The notes under the pieces: generated by a model | Database searches by the model: none | Told to the model about the DNA's origin: nothing | What the model saw: the letters and a program-made list of their open reading frames with translations, nothing else | Position numbers and translations under genes: made by a program | Shown: positions 54,365 through 63,067 of the stretch, piece after piece | How the letters are laid out: the number at the start of each line of letters is the position of its first letter | Position numbering within the stretch: the first letter of the stretch is position 1 | NCBI GenBank assembly: GCA_030147805.1 | Contig: JASBUR010000006.1 | Coordinates: forward strand, 1 to 64,000 | From: Sphingomonadaceae bacterium | Lineage (GTDB): Bacteria > Pseudomonadota > Alphaproteobacteria > Sphingomonadales > Sphingomonadaceae | Reading direction: 5' to 3' | Length of the DNA: 64,000 nucleotides

Positions 54365-56440
54365 ATGCTGAACCGATCGCCGATGCTGCTGCTGTCGGCG
54401 CTGCTGCTGTCGACCGCCGCTGGTGCCGCGCCCGTCGACGAGACGTCGTTCCTCGCCTATCCGATGGCGACCGACATCTCGGCGGCCGAGGCGCCCGCCT
54501 TCGCCTGGCTCGTCCGCCAGGGCCAGACCAGCAAGCTGATGATCGCGGCCGCGCCCGACTTCACGCCGCGCCAGCTGTTCGCGCGCGACGACGTCGACGG
54601 CGATCCGATCACCCGCGTCGTCATCGCCCCCGACGGCAGCCGCGTCGCCTTCCAGACCGGCAGCGCCGTCGCGGGCGACGATGGCTACAATCCGGCAAGC
54701 CTGCTCGAGCCGCCCAAGGCGACGCTGTGGCTGATCGATGCCAAGCCGGGCGCGCGGCCGCTGCGGCTCGGCAATGGCGTGGCGCCGCGCTTCGCACCCG
54801 ACGGCAAGCGCGTGCTGTGGCGGCGCGGCCGCGACCTCTGGGCGCTCGACCTCGCCGACGCCAATGCCAAGGCCGCGGTGATCGCCCCAGGCGGCGGCCG
54901 CTTCGGCGGCGCGCAGTTCAGCCATGACGGGCAGAGCCTAATCTTCACGCAGGACCGCGGCGGCTTCGCGCACCTCGGCCGCCACCAGCTCGGCAGCGAT
55001 CGCATCGACTGGCTGGTGACTGGCGCCGACCGGCTGAGCTCGCCGATGCTCTCGCCCGATGGCAAGACCGTCGCCTATCTGCGCTGGCCCGGGCGCGAGC
55101 ACAGCGTCACCTATGACGGCACCGCCAACCAGCCGTTTGCGGTCGAAACGGTCGATCTCGCGACGCGCGAGGTGACGACGCTCTGGCAGACGAACGACGC
55201 CGCGGGCAACCAGTCGTCGGACGATCCCGAGGGCCACCTGCGCTGGGCCGACGACCGCCATCTCGTGTTCCGGTCCGAACAGGACGGCTGGGCGCGGCTC
55301 TATGCGATCGCGCGCGCCGGCGGCGCGCCGCGCGCGCTGACCCCCACCGGCTGCGAGGTCGCCGAAAGCGAGCTGGTCGCACCCGACACGCTGTTCGTCG
55401 TCCACAATTGCCGCGACATCGACACGCGCCAGCTGTCGCGGATCGCGGTGTCGACCGGCCGCGAGCAGAGCCTCGCCAGCGACGATCTCGTCATCGGCAA
55501 TGCGGCGGCGAGCGGCGACGGTCGCCATGTCGCCTTCGCCGGCAGCACCGCCGACGAGGCGCCGCTGCTGCGCGTGCTCGACCTGCAGACGCTGCGGACC
55601 GCGCACCGCGAACGGCCGCGCGATCATGGCTATGCCTATCGCTTCAGCGCGCCGCCGCCCAAGGTCGTGCGCTTCAAGGCTGCCGACGGCGCGACGGTGC
55701 CGGCGCAGATCTTCCTGCCGTCGACGCCCGGGCCGCATCCGGCACTGGTCTATGTCCATGGCGGCCCGCCGCGGCAGATGTTCCCGGCCTTCCACTTCAG
55801 CCCCTATTATGCCGGCGACTATGCGATCAACCGCCGCTACGCCGAGCTTGGCGATGTCGTCGTCGCGGTGAACTATCGGTCGGGCGTCGGTTACGGCCGC
55901 GCCTTCCGCGAGGCGGAAAAGCGCGGCTGGCGCGGCGCGTCCGAATATCAGGACGTGCTCGGCGCCGGGCGCTGGCTCGCCGACCGCAAGGATGTCGACC
56001 CGAAGCGCATCGGCATCTGGGGCGGCTCGTACGGCGGACTGCTGACCGCACAGGCACTGGCGCGCAATTCCGACCTGTTTGCCGGCGGCGTCGCGGTGCA
56101 CGGCGTGTTCGACTGGAGCTGGCCGTCGGCGATCCCCGGCCATCTCAATCCGAGCGCCTTCTTCGGCGTGGCCGAGGCCGACCGCCCCACGGCGCTGGCG
56201 GCGTCGCCGGTCGGCGCCGTCGACGGCTGGCGCTCGCCCGTCCTGCTGTTCAGCGGCGACCAGGACATGAACGTCGACGTCGGCGAGACCATCGACCTGA
56301 CGCAGAAGCTGCGCGCGCGCGGCGTCGACGTCGAGACGGTCATCCTGCCCGGCGAGGCGCATGACTTCGTACGCTACACCGCCTGGCAGCGGCTGTGGCG
56401 CGAATCGATCGACTTCTTCGAGGAGAAGCTGCGCCGCTGA
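54365..56440 (+). CDS. S9-family (prolyl-oligopeptidase-like) exported peptidase
   Basis: A 691-residue exported S9 peptidase, dipeptidyl/acylaminoacyl peptidase type. Signal peptide to GAAPVDE (residue 24); a beta-propeller (about 40-420) with WD40-like repeats such as APDGSRVAFQ and SPDGKTVAYLR; a C-terminal alpha/beta hydrolase with Ser in GIWGGSYGGLL near 562, Asp in SGDQDMNVD near 636 and His in PGEAHDF near 668. It removes short peptides from imported oligopeptides in the periplasm. It is 65 bases after the S12 gene and likely in the same operon. Hairpin 56443-56468 lies after it. Confidence 0.9.
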   Translation: MLNRSPMLLLSALLLSTAAGAAPVDETSFLAYPMATDISAAEAPAFAWLVRQGQTSKLMIAAAPDFTPRQLFARDDVDGDPITRVVIAPDGSRVAFQTGSAVAGDDGYNPASLLEPPKATLWLIDAKPGARPLRLGNGVAPRFAPDGKRVLWRRGRDLWALDLADANAKAAVIAPGGGRFGGAQFSHDGQSLIFTQDRGGFAHLGRHQLGSDRIDWLVTGADRLSSPMLSPDGKTVAYLRWPGREHSVTYDGTANQPFAVETVDLATREVTTLWQTNDAAGNQSSDDPEGHLRWADDRHLVFRSEQDGWARLYAIARAGGAPRALTPTGCEVAESELVAPDTLFVVHNCRDIDTRQLSRIAVSTGREQSLASDDLVIGNAAASGDGRHVAFAGSTADEAPLLRVLDLQTLRTAHRERPRDHGYAYRFSAPPPKVVRFKAADGATVPAQIFLPSTPGPHPALVYVHGGPPRQMFPAFHFSPYYAGDYAINRRYAELGDVVVAVNYRSGVGYGRAFREAEKRGWRGASEYQDVLGAGRWLADRKDVDPKRIGIWGGSYGGLLTAQALARNSDLFAGGVAVHGVFDWSWPSAIPGHLNPSAFFGVAEADRPTALAASPVGAVDGWRSPVLLFSGDQDMNVDVGETIDLTQKLRARGVDVETVILPGEAHDFVRYTAWQRLWRESIDFFEEKLRR

Positions 56441-56442
56441 GG

Positions 56443-56468
56443 GTCACCCCGGCTTTCGCCGGGATGAC
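56443..56468. terminator. Bidirectional hairpin between convergent genes
   Basis: GTCACCCCGGC-TTTC-GCCGGGATGAC: an 11-base stem with one mismatch and a TTTC loop, 2 bases after the S9 stop and 20 bases from the end of the minus-strand S12 gene. This CCCGGCTTTCGCCGGG-type repeat is widespread between alphaproteobacterial genes. Confidence 0.6.
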
Positions 56469-56488
56469 GGACGGAGCGGCGCCCGCCC

Positions 56489-58453
56489 CTACTGGCCTTC
56501 GGTATAGAGATACTCGTGCTGGCTGTCGCGGATCGACAGCGTCCGCTTGCCGTCCTTCGAGCCGACCAGTGCCTCGACGCCGATCGATCCGGGGCCGACC
56601 GACACCAGCGACACGCTGCCGTCGGGGTTGGCGCGCGTCGCCACCGGCCCTTCGACGAAGCCGGCCTTGATCCACTTGGCGCCGTCGCGCTCCTCGAAGG
56701 TGACGCTGCCGACGCCGGGGCTGGTGTAGCGCGCCGCCAGGCTCGCCAGCACCGCCGGATCGCCAGGGACGGTCAGTCGCGCGCGGCGCGCCGCCGCCTG
56801 CGCCTTGATCCGCGCCGCCGCGGCGGCAACGTCGCGCGACGCCTCCGGCTTGCCGTCGTAGACCACTTCCATCAGCCGCCGCAGGAACGGCGCCAGCATC
56901 GCGGCGCCCGGATCGGCGTTGGTGAGGATCACCGCGCCGATCTGCTCGTCAGGCAGCACGAAGAAGGTGCTGTGATAGCCGAGCAGCGTGCCGCCGTGCG
57001 TGACCACCGGCACGCCCCAGGCGGTGCGCTGGAACAGGCCCATGCCATATTGGCTGTCGGCATCGACCTTCACGCCCGGCTTGCGCCGTTCGACGATGTT
57101 GGCCTCGCTGACGAGGCGCTTGCCGTCGCGGGTCACCCCCTTGGTCAGCTCGAGCTGCGCGTAGCGGACCATGTCGGCGGTCGTCGACCAGGCGCCACCC
57201 GCCGGGCGATGCGGGAAGACCAGATGGTTGAAATGGTTCGACATCGGCGTCATCCGCCCGTTGACGTCGAGCCCGTGCGGCCGCGCCCAGTTGCCGCTCT
57301 CGCCCTTGGCGTTGTCGAAGCCGGTGTCGACCATGCCGAGCGGGCCGAAGATGCGCGTCTGCATCGCGCGGTCGAAGGCGGCACCGACCTCCATGTCGGG
57401 ATAGGCGAGCGCGCCGCCGAGATAGCCGGCGGCCGACGCCATCAGATTGTTGTACTGGAACAGCTCGCCGAAGGCGCTCGTCGGCTGCGTCTCCGACAGC
57501 TGGCGGAAGGTGTCCGACGCCGCGGCCCCCTCGTCCGCGAGGATGAAGGCATAGTCCTTGCGCGGCAGCCCGGTGCAGGCGCAGACGAGATGGCGCACCA
57601 GCGTCGCCTGCGTGGTGGCGTCGCTGCCCAGCCGGAACGACGGATAGAGGTCGACGACGCGCTGGTCCCAGCGCAGCTTGCCCTCGTCGGCGAGCACCGA
57701 CAGCAGCAAGGTCGCCATGCCCTTGGTGTTCGAGGCGATCATGAACTTGGTCTTGGCGTCGACCGGCTCGGCGGAGCCCAGCTCGCGTACGCCATAGCCG
57801 CCCTCCCAGACGACCTTCCCCTCGTCGATCAGCGCGAAGCCGACGCCCGGCACCTCGAGCGCCTGCGCCGACTCGGCGACGAAATCGCGCATCGCCTGAA
57901 TGCGCTCGGGCGTCAGCCGGTGCGCCGCCTTGCCGGCGAAGCTCTCCTTGGCATAGCCCGCCGGCCGCAGGCTCTGGCGGATGATCGACGTCGCCGCCGA
58001 GCGCTTGTTGAGCGTCGCGTCGGATCCTTCGGTCAGCATCATCGTCCAGCCGTCGCCGCTGCGCATCGCCAGCGCCGATACCGAGGCGCGCTCTGCCGGC
58101 GAAGTCACGTAGGCGATGCCGACGCGCTCGTCCCAGCCGTCGCCGGGGGCGCTGGGGGCGCTCAGCTGGATCGCGCGCGCCATGCCGGGCTTATACGCCG
58201 CCCAGGCGCGCCTCGCGGCATCCTGTGCGTCGCTCGCCTTGCCGACCGGCACCACCGCGACGCGGGTGTCGCCTTCCGGCGAAACGAACACCGTCGCGGT
58301 GCCGCTCGTTTCCTTCCCCCAGCCCGCCGGCTGCGTATAGGCGATGCCGGTGCCGGTCTTACCGGGCATATCGGCCGTCGGCTGCGCCGCGAGACCGGCC
58401 GACAGGCCGAACATCACGATCGCCAGCGTCGATCCCAGGACGAGCTTCTTCAT
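56489..58453 (-). CDS. S12-type serine hydrolase with extra N-terminal domain
   Basis: A 654-residue exported hydrolase. Signal peptide to GLAAQPT (residue 24); an N-terminal domain of about 140 residues (VFVSPEGDTRVAVVPVG) that is not part of the catalytic fold; the S12 domain (about 175-530) with SNTKGMATLLLS near 245, YNN (FQYNNLMAS) near 335 and HGG (VTHGGTLLGYHS) near 485; a C-terminal beta domain. The fold is that of D-peptidases and esterases. Divergent from the second S12-dgcA operon, with one regional operator copy in front. Confidence 0.86.
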   Translation of the reverse strand: MKKLVLGSTLAIVMFGLSAGLAAQPTADMPGKTGTGIAYTQPAGWGKETSGTATVFVSPEGDTRVAVVPVGKASDAQDAARRAWAAYKPGMARAIQLSAPSAPGDGWDERVGIAYVTSPAERASVSALAMRSGDGWTMMLTEGSDATLNKRSAATSIIRQSLRPAGYAKESFAGKAAHRLTPERIQAMRDFVAESAQALEVPGVGFALIDEGKVVWEGGYGVRELGSAEPVDAKTKFMIASNTKGMATLLLSVLADEGKLRWDQRVVDLYPSFRLGSDATTQATLVRHLVCACTGLPRKDYAFILADEGAAASDTFRQLSETQPTSAFGELFQYNNLMASAAGYLGGALAYPDMEVGAAFDRAMQTRIFGPLGMVDTGFDNAKGESGNWARPHGLDVNGRMTPMSNHFNHLVFPHRPAGGAWSTTADMVRYAQLELTKGVTRDGKRLVSEANIVERRKPGVKVDADSQYGMGLFQRTAWGVPVVTHGGTLLGYHSTFFVLPDEQIGAVILTNADPGAAMLAPFLRRLMEVVYDGKPEASRDVAAAAARIKAQAAARRARLTVPGDPAVLASLAARYTSPGVGSVTFEERDGAKWIKAGFVEGPVATRANPDGSVSLVSVGPGSIGVEALVGSKDGKRTLSIRDSQHEYLYTEGQ

Positions 58454-58489
58454 CGATCACCTCTGCTGTGCGAGCGCGGCCCAACGGCG

Positions 58490-58537
58490 CCAGTTTATCC
58501 TGATTGGAAATAATTACCCATTTGGGAGCCGTGTCAA
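58490..58537 (-). promoter_or_regulatory. Promoter with regional operator copy D (S12 gene)
   Basis: Minus strand: TTGACA (58537-58532), 17 bases containing CTCCCAAATGGG, then ATTATT (58514-58509) and TTTCC; a second half-site CCAATCAGGATAAACTGG (58507-58490) lies just downstream. The whole resembles copy F for about 30 bases. Confidence 0.55.
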
Positions 58538-58594
58538 TGGCACCGCCTCCGCCGCGCGCTGACAAAGGCGCGATGCCCGCGCTTCGCTGCCAGG

Positions 58595-58631
58595 TTGACC
58601 ATTTCTCCAATCAGGACCACAATGTCCCAAT
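58595..58631 (+). promoter_or_regulatory. Promoter with regional operator copy E (S12-dgcA-POT operon)
   Basis: TTGACC (58595-58600), then ATTTCTCC, then CCAATCAGGACCACAATG (58607-58624) followed by TCCCAATC. GGAC-N6-GTCC gives a dyad with 6-base spacer. The -10 would be CACAAT (58618-58623). The S12 start codon is 48 bases further on, after GGGGAGAGG. Confidence 0.55.
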
Positions 58632-58678
58632 CATACTATGACCGGCGTCGAGCGCCGGGCGCGGCGGGGAGAGGCGAT

Positions 58679-60685
58679 ATGAAATTCTGGCACAGGGCAG
58701 CGCTGGCGCTGACCGCGCTCATGGCGGGTGCGACGGCGAGCGCTCAGGACACCCCGGTCGCGGCGCCGCTGACCCCGGCGGCGAGCGAGAGCGCGGCCGC
58801 CGCGACTCGCGTCGTTCCCGGCGCGATCACCGGACGCGCGCTGACCAAGCAAGACGTCGACGCCTGGCTCGATGGCTATGTGCCCTATGCGCTGCGCAGC
58901 GGCGACGTCGCCGGCATGGGGATCACCGTCGTCAAGGACGGCCAGATCCTGACGGCGCGCGGCTATGGCTATGCCGATGTCGCGAAGCGCTCGCCGGTCG
59001 ATCCGGCGACGACGCTGTTCCGGCCGGGCTCGGTATCGAAGCTCATCACCTGGACCGCGGTCATGCAGCTGGTCGAGGCCGGCAAGCTCGATCTCGACCG
59101 CGACGTGAACGATTATCTCGACTTCAAGATCAAGCCCTACGAGGGCAAGCCCGTCACGCTGCGCCACATCCTGACGCACACCGGCGGCTTCGCCGAAACG
59201 CTGAAATTCCTGATCTTCAGCGGCGCCGAGAACCAGAAGGCGCTGGGCGACTATCTGAAGGGCAGCCAGCCGAAGCGGATCTTCGCGCCCGGCACGACGC
59301 CTGCCTATTCGAACTGGGCGACGGCGCTCGCCGGCTACATCGTCGAGCGGCAGTCGGGGATGAGCTTCGACGACTATGTCGAGCAGCGCATCTTCCAGCC
59401 GCTCGGCATGCGCGATTCGACCTTCCGCCAGCCGCTGCCCGCCAGGCTCGCCCCGCAGATGGCGACCGGCTACGGCCGCGCCTCGGGCGACCCGATCGAG
59501 TTCGAGATCGTCGGACCGGCGCCGGCGGGCTCGATGTCGTCGCCCGCCACGGACATGGCGCGCTTCATGCTCGCGCACCTGCAGGGCGGCGAACTCAACG
59601 GTGCGCGTATTCTGTCGGCCGCTACCGCCAGGCAGATGCACACCACGGCGCTGTCGATCATTCCGCCGCTCAACCGCATGGAACTCGGTTTCTTCGAGAC
59701 CAACATCAACGGACGCCAGGTCATCGCGCATCTCGGCGACACGCAGGCCTTCCACACCTCGCTCCACCTGTTCATGGAGGAAGGCGTCGGCCTCTACTTC
59801 TCGGTCAACAGCGGCGGCAAGGAAGGCGCCGCCGGCACGATCCGCGCCGCGCTGTTCCAGGACTTCGCCGACCGCTATTTCCCCGACGCCACCAGCGACG
59901 GACGCGTCGACGCGAAGACCGCGGCCGCGCATGCCCGGATGATGGTCGGCACCTGGGAGAACAGCCGCCGCACCGACGGCAGCTTCCTCGATATCGCCGG
60001 CTTCGTCGGCCAGACGAAGATCGCGGTCGGTCCGAAGGGCGAGCTCGTCATTCCCGATCTCAAGGACGCGAGCGGCATGCCGCGCAAATGGGTCGAGATC
60101 GCCCCCTTCGTCTGGCGCGACGCCTTCGGTCACGAACGGCTCGCGGCGAAGGTCGTCGACGGCGAGGTCGTGCGCTGGAGCTTCGACATGGTGTCGCCGT
60201 TCATGGTGTTCGAACGCGCGCCCGTCGGCCGGTCGTCCGCCTGGCTGCTGCCGCTGCTCTACGTGGCGCTCGGCGTCCTGGCGCTGACCTTCCTTCATTG
60301 GCCGGCGAGCTGGTACGTCCGCCGTCGCTATCGGGCCGAACTGGGCGTCGCCGGCCCCGCCCGTCGCGCCTACCGGCTGACGCGCGGTTTCGCCGGCGCG
60401 TCGCTCCTGGTGCTTGTCGGCTGGCTGACGTTCGTGACGATGCTGTTCGCCGACCTCAACAACACCACCGATGCGCTCGACCCGTGGCTGATCCTGCTGC
60501 AGCTGCTCAGCGTCGTCGTCTTCGTCGGCGCGGTCGCGGTGAGCGGCTGGAACCTGTGGCTCAGCTGGCGCGACGGCCGCCGCTGGCCGTCGAAGCTGTG
60601 GAACGCGCTGGTGTTCGTCGCGAGCCTCGTCGTCCTCTACGTCGCGCTGACCTTCAACCTCATCTCGTTCGGGACGCAATATTGA
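58679..60685 (+). CDS. S12-type serine hydrolase with C-terminal membrane domain
   Basis: A 668-residue hydrolase. The ATG at 58679 (MKFWHRAALALTALMAGATA) follows GGGGAGAGG and starts a clean signal peptide. The S12 fold shows SVSK in GSVSKLITW near 121, YSN in AYSNWATAL near 210 and HLG in IAHLGDTQAFH near 345. After about residue 515 come three to five hydrophobic segments (LLPLLYVALGVLALTFL, AGASLLVLVGWLTFVTML, and two near 610-660), which tether it to the inner membrane. Family members are D-peptidases, amidases or esterases. First gene of the operon with dgcA and the POT transporter; stop and next start overlap by one base. Confidence 0.88.
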   Translation: MKFWHRAALALTALMAGATASAQDTPVAAPLTPAASESAAAATRVVPGAITGRALTKQDVDAWLDGYVPYALRSGDVAGMGITVVKDGQILTARGYGYADVAKRSPVDPATTLFRPGSVSKLITWTAVMQLVEAGKLDLDRDVNDYLDFKIKPYEGKPVTLRHILTHTGGFAETLKFLIFSGAENQKALGDYLKGSQPKRIFAPGTTPAYSNWATALAGYIVERQSGMSFDDYVEQRIFQPLGMRDSTFRQPLPARLAPQMATGYGRASGDPIEFEIVGPAPAGSMSSPATDMARFMLAHLQGGELNGARILSAATARQMHTTALSIIPPLNRMELGFFETNINGRQVIAHLGDTQAFHTSLHLFMEEGVGLYFSVNSGGKEGAAGTIRAALFQDFADRYFPDATSDGRVDAKTAAAHARMMVGTWENSRRTDGSFLDIAGFVGQTKIAVGPKGELVIPDLKDASGMPRKWVEIAPFVWRDAFGHERLAAKVVDGEVVRWSFDMVSPFMVFERAPVGRSSAWLLPLLYVALGVLALTFLHWPASWYVRRRYRAELGVAGPARRAYRLTRGFAGASLLVLVGWLTFVTMLFADLNNTTDALDPWLILLQLLSVVVFVGAVAVSGWNLWLSWRDGRRWPSKLWNALVFVASLVVLYVALTFNLISFGTQY

Positions 60686-61692
60686 TGACCAGGCGTCAGC
60701 TCAGCGTCCGCGTCGAAACGCTCGCGCTCGCCGAACCCTTCCGCATCTCGGGCTATGTCTTCGAAAGCTGCGACGCCGTCGTCGCCACGATCGTCGAGGA
60801 CGGGGCGTCGGGGCGCGGCGAGGCGTCGGGGGTCTATTATACCGGCGACGACGTGCCGGCGATGCTGGCGGCGATCGAGCGCGTCCGCGGCGAGATCGAG
60901 GCGGGCGCCGACCGCCACGCGCTGCGCGACCTGCTGCCGCCATGCGGGGGCCGCAACGCGCTCGACTGCGCGCTGTGGGACCTCGAGGCGGCGCTGAGCG
61001 GCCGCCCGGTCTGGCAGCTCGCCGGCGGCGGCGCGCCGCGCGCGCTCACCACCACCTTCACGCTCGGGGCCGACACGCCCGAGCGGATGGCGGCGGGCGC
61101 CCGCCGCTATGCCGATGCGACCGCGATCAAGGTCAAGCTCACCGGCGAGGTCGACATCGACATCGCGCGCGTCGCGGCGATCCGCGCGGCGCGCGACGAC
61201 GTCTGGCTCGGCGTCGACGGCAACCAGGGATTCAAGATCGACGACCTGCCGCGGCTGATCGAGGCGCTGGTCGCCGCACGCGTGTCGCTGCTCGAGCAGC
61301 CGCTGGCGCGCGGCCGCGAAAGCGACCTCGACGGCTTCGAATCGGCGGTTCGGATCGCCGCGGACGAGAGCATCCTCGGCCTCGCCGAGCTGCCGCACGC
61401 GGTCGGGCGCTTCGACGTCGTCAACATCAAGCTCGACAAGTGCGGCGGCCTGACCGAGGGGCTGATGATGGCTACCGAGGCGCGCCGCCACGGGCTCGAC
61501 GTCATGGTCGGCAACATGGTCGGCACCAGCCTGGCCATGGCGCCGGCGTTCGTGCTCGGCCAGCAATGCGACGTCGTCGACCTCGACGGCCCGACCTTCC
61601 TCAAGGCCGACCGCGCGCCGGGCATCGTCTATCGCGACGGCACCGTGTTTTCGGGGCCCGAGGTGTGGGGCGGCGGCGGCGCCGGCGCGTGA
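60685..61692 (+). CDS. dgcA: N-acetyl-D-glutamate racemase DgcA / dipeptide epimerase (enolase superfamily)
   Basis: A 335-residue muconate-lactonising subgroup enzyme. The catalytic Lys pair is in IKVKLTG near 148-152, metal ligands are in VDGNQGF near 178, EQPL near 206 and ADES near 231, and the second catalytic Lys is in NIKLDKCGG near 255. This is the dipeptide (L-Ala-D/L-Glu) epimerase family; DgcA members instead racemise N-acetyl-D-Glu to N-acetyl-L-Glu. The presence of dgcN favours DgcA, but epimerisation of L-Ala-D-Glu from peptidoglycan is equally compatible with the peptidase genes. Overlaps both neighbours. Confidence 0.85.
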   Translation: MTRRQLSVRVETLALAEPFRISGYVFESCDAVVATIVEDGASGRGEASGVYYTGDDVPAMLAAIERVRGEIEAGADRHALRDLLPPCGGRNALDCALWDLEAALSGRPVWQLAGGGAPRALTTTFTLGADTPERMAAGARRYADATAIKVKLTGEVDIDIARVAAIRAARDDVWLGVDGNQGFKIDDLPRLIEALVAARVSLLEQPLARGRESDLDGFESAVRIAADESILGLAELPHAVGRFDVVNIKLDKCGGLTEGLMMATEARRHGLDVMVGNMVGTSLAMAPAFVLGQQCDVVDLDGPTFLKADRAPGIVYRDGTVFSGPEVWGGGGAGA

Positions 61693-63014
61693 GCCGCCCG
61701 CCCGCGAGCGTCGAGCCGCGCTGGTTCGGTCAGCCGCCCGGGCTGACCATCCTGTTCCTCACCAACATGTGGGAGCAATTCTCCTACTTCGGCATGCGCG
61801 CGCTGCTGGTCTACTACATGACCAAGCAGCTGATGCTGTCGCAGGGCCATTCGTCCTACGTCTACGGCCTGTACACCGCCTGCGCCTATTTCACCCCGTT
61901 CGTCGGCGGCGTCATTGCCGACCGCTGGCTCGGCAAGCGCCGTGCGATCATCACCGGCGCGAGCATCATGGCGGCCGGGCATTTCATGATGGCGTTCGAG
62001 CCGCTGTTCTACGCGGCGCTGGCGACGATCGCGCTCGGCAACGGGCTGTTCCTGCCCAGCCTGCCCAGCCAGATCGACGACCTGTACACGCGCGACGACC
62101 CGCGCCGCGGCTGGGCGTACAATGTCTATTACGTCGGCATCAACATCGGCGGCTTCCTCGCGCCGCTGGTGTGCGGCACGCTCGGCGAAGTCTATGGCTG
62201 GCACTATGGCTTCGGCGCCGCCGGCATCGGCATGGTGGCCGGGCTTGCCATCTACCTGTGGGGCCAGCGCTACCTGCCGCCCGAAAAGCCGATGGCCGCA
62301 CAACGGCTCAGCCTCGCCGCCGGAGCGGGCTTCGACCGCGCGACGGTGCTGCTGCTCGTCGCCGTCGCGCTGTCGGTCACGGTGTTTCGCGGCGCCTACG
62401 AGCAGGTCGGCAATACGCTGGCGCTGTGGGCCGATAGCGGCGTCGACCGGGCGGTGGGCGGCTTCGCGATCCCGATGACCTGGTTCCAGTCGCTGAACCC
62501 GCTGCTGGTGATGCTGATGACGCCGCCGCTGCTCGCCTGGTGGCATCGCCGCGCCGCGGCCGGCGCCGACTCGTCGCCGATGACACGGATGGCGATCGGC
62601 GCGCTGCTCGTCGCCGCCGCCTATCTCCTCCTCGCCCTGGCCGAGGCGTCGAGCGGCGACGCCCGCACGCCGTGGCTCTGGCTCGTCGCCTTCTTCGTCA
62701 TCTTCACCTTCGGCGAGCTGTTCATCCTGCCGACCGGCCTTGGCCTGTTCGCGCGGCTGGCGCCGGCGGGGCTCGGCGCCACGACCGTCGCCGCCTGGTA
62801 CCTGGCGATGTTCAGCGGCAACCTCACCGCCGGGCTGGTCGGCGCGCTGTGGAGCCGCATCGCGCACGATCACTTCTTCTTCCTGCTCGCCGGCATCGCC
62901 GTCGTCGCCGCACTGTTGCTGCGCAGCCTCGATCCGCTGCTTCGTCGCGTCGAAAGCGCCAAGGCTTCACCGACTACGGTTGACATTTCTCCGAATGGGC
63001 CAAGTATGTCCTGA
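61689..63014 (+). CDS. POT/PTR-family peptide transporter with altered ExxER motif
   Basis: A 441-residue proton-dependent oligopeptide transporter family protein with 12 or more membrane segments. A GTG start overlaps the dgcA stop (GTGA). FSYFGMRALLVYYM near 31-44, FTPFVGGVIADRWLGKR-type loop near 63 and VYYVGINIGGFLAPLV near 147 are hallmark POT segments. The helix 1 ExxER motif, needed for proton coupling in typical members, reads N26-M-W-E29-Q30 here. Import of di- or tripeptides for the locus fits the neighbours; substrate or coupling may differ. Confidence 0.88.
   Translation: MSRPPASVEPRWFGQPPGLTILFLTNMWEQFSYFGMRALLVYYMTKQLMLSQGHSSYVYGLYTACAYFTPFVGGVIADRWLGKRRAIITGASIMAAGHFMMAFEPLFYAALATIALGNGLFLPSLPSQIDDLYTRDDPRRGWAYNVYYVGINIGGFLAPLVCGTLGEVYGWHYGFGAAGIGMVAGLAIYLWGQRYLPPEKPMAAQRLSLAAGAGFDRATVLLLVAVALSVTVFRGAYEQVGNTLALWADSGVDRAVGGFAIPMTWFQSLNPLLVMLMTPPLLAWWHRRAAAGADSSPMTRMAIGALLVAAAYLLLALAEASSGDARTPWLWLVAFFVIFTFGELFILPTGLGLFARLAPAGLGATTVAAWYLAMFSGNLTAGLVGALWSRIAHDHFFFLLAGIAVVAALLLRSLDPLLRRVESAKASPTTVDISPNGPSMS
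62980..63012 (+). promoter_or_regulatory. Promoter with regional operator copy F, inside the end of the POT gene
   Basis: TTGACA (62980-62985), 17 bases (TTTCTCCGAATGGGCCA), AGTATG (63003-63008) and then TCC (63009-63011). The promoter lies in the last twelve codons of the POT gene and should drive the TonB receptor 56 bases downstream. Confidence 0.55.
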
Positions 63015-63067
63015 TCCGATCTCAAAATGAGATTTGCGACCTTCGTTTGCCTAGGGAGGGCAACGCC

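Noticed and set aside
60942..61688. Extended N-terminus of the POT gene
   Set aside because: It is a shadow of dgcA in another frame; the GTG at 61689 precedes the typical POT N-terminus directly.
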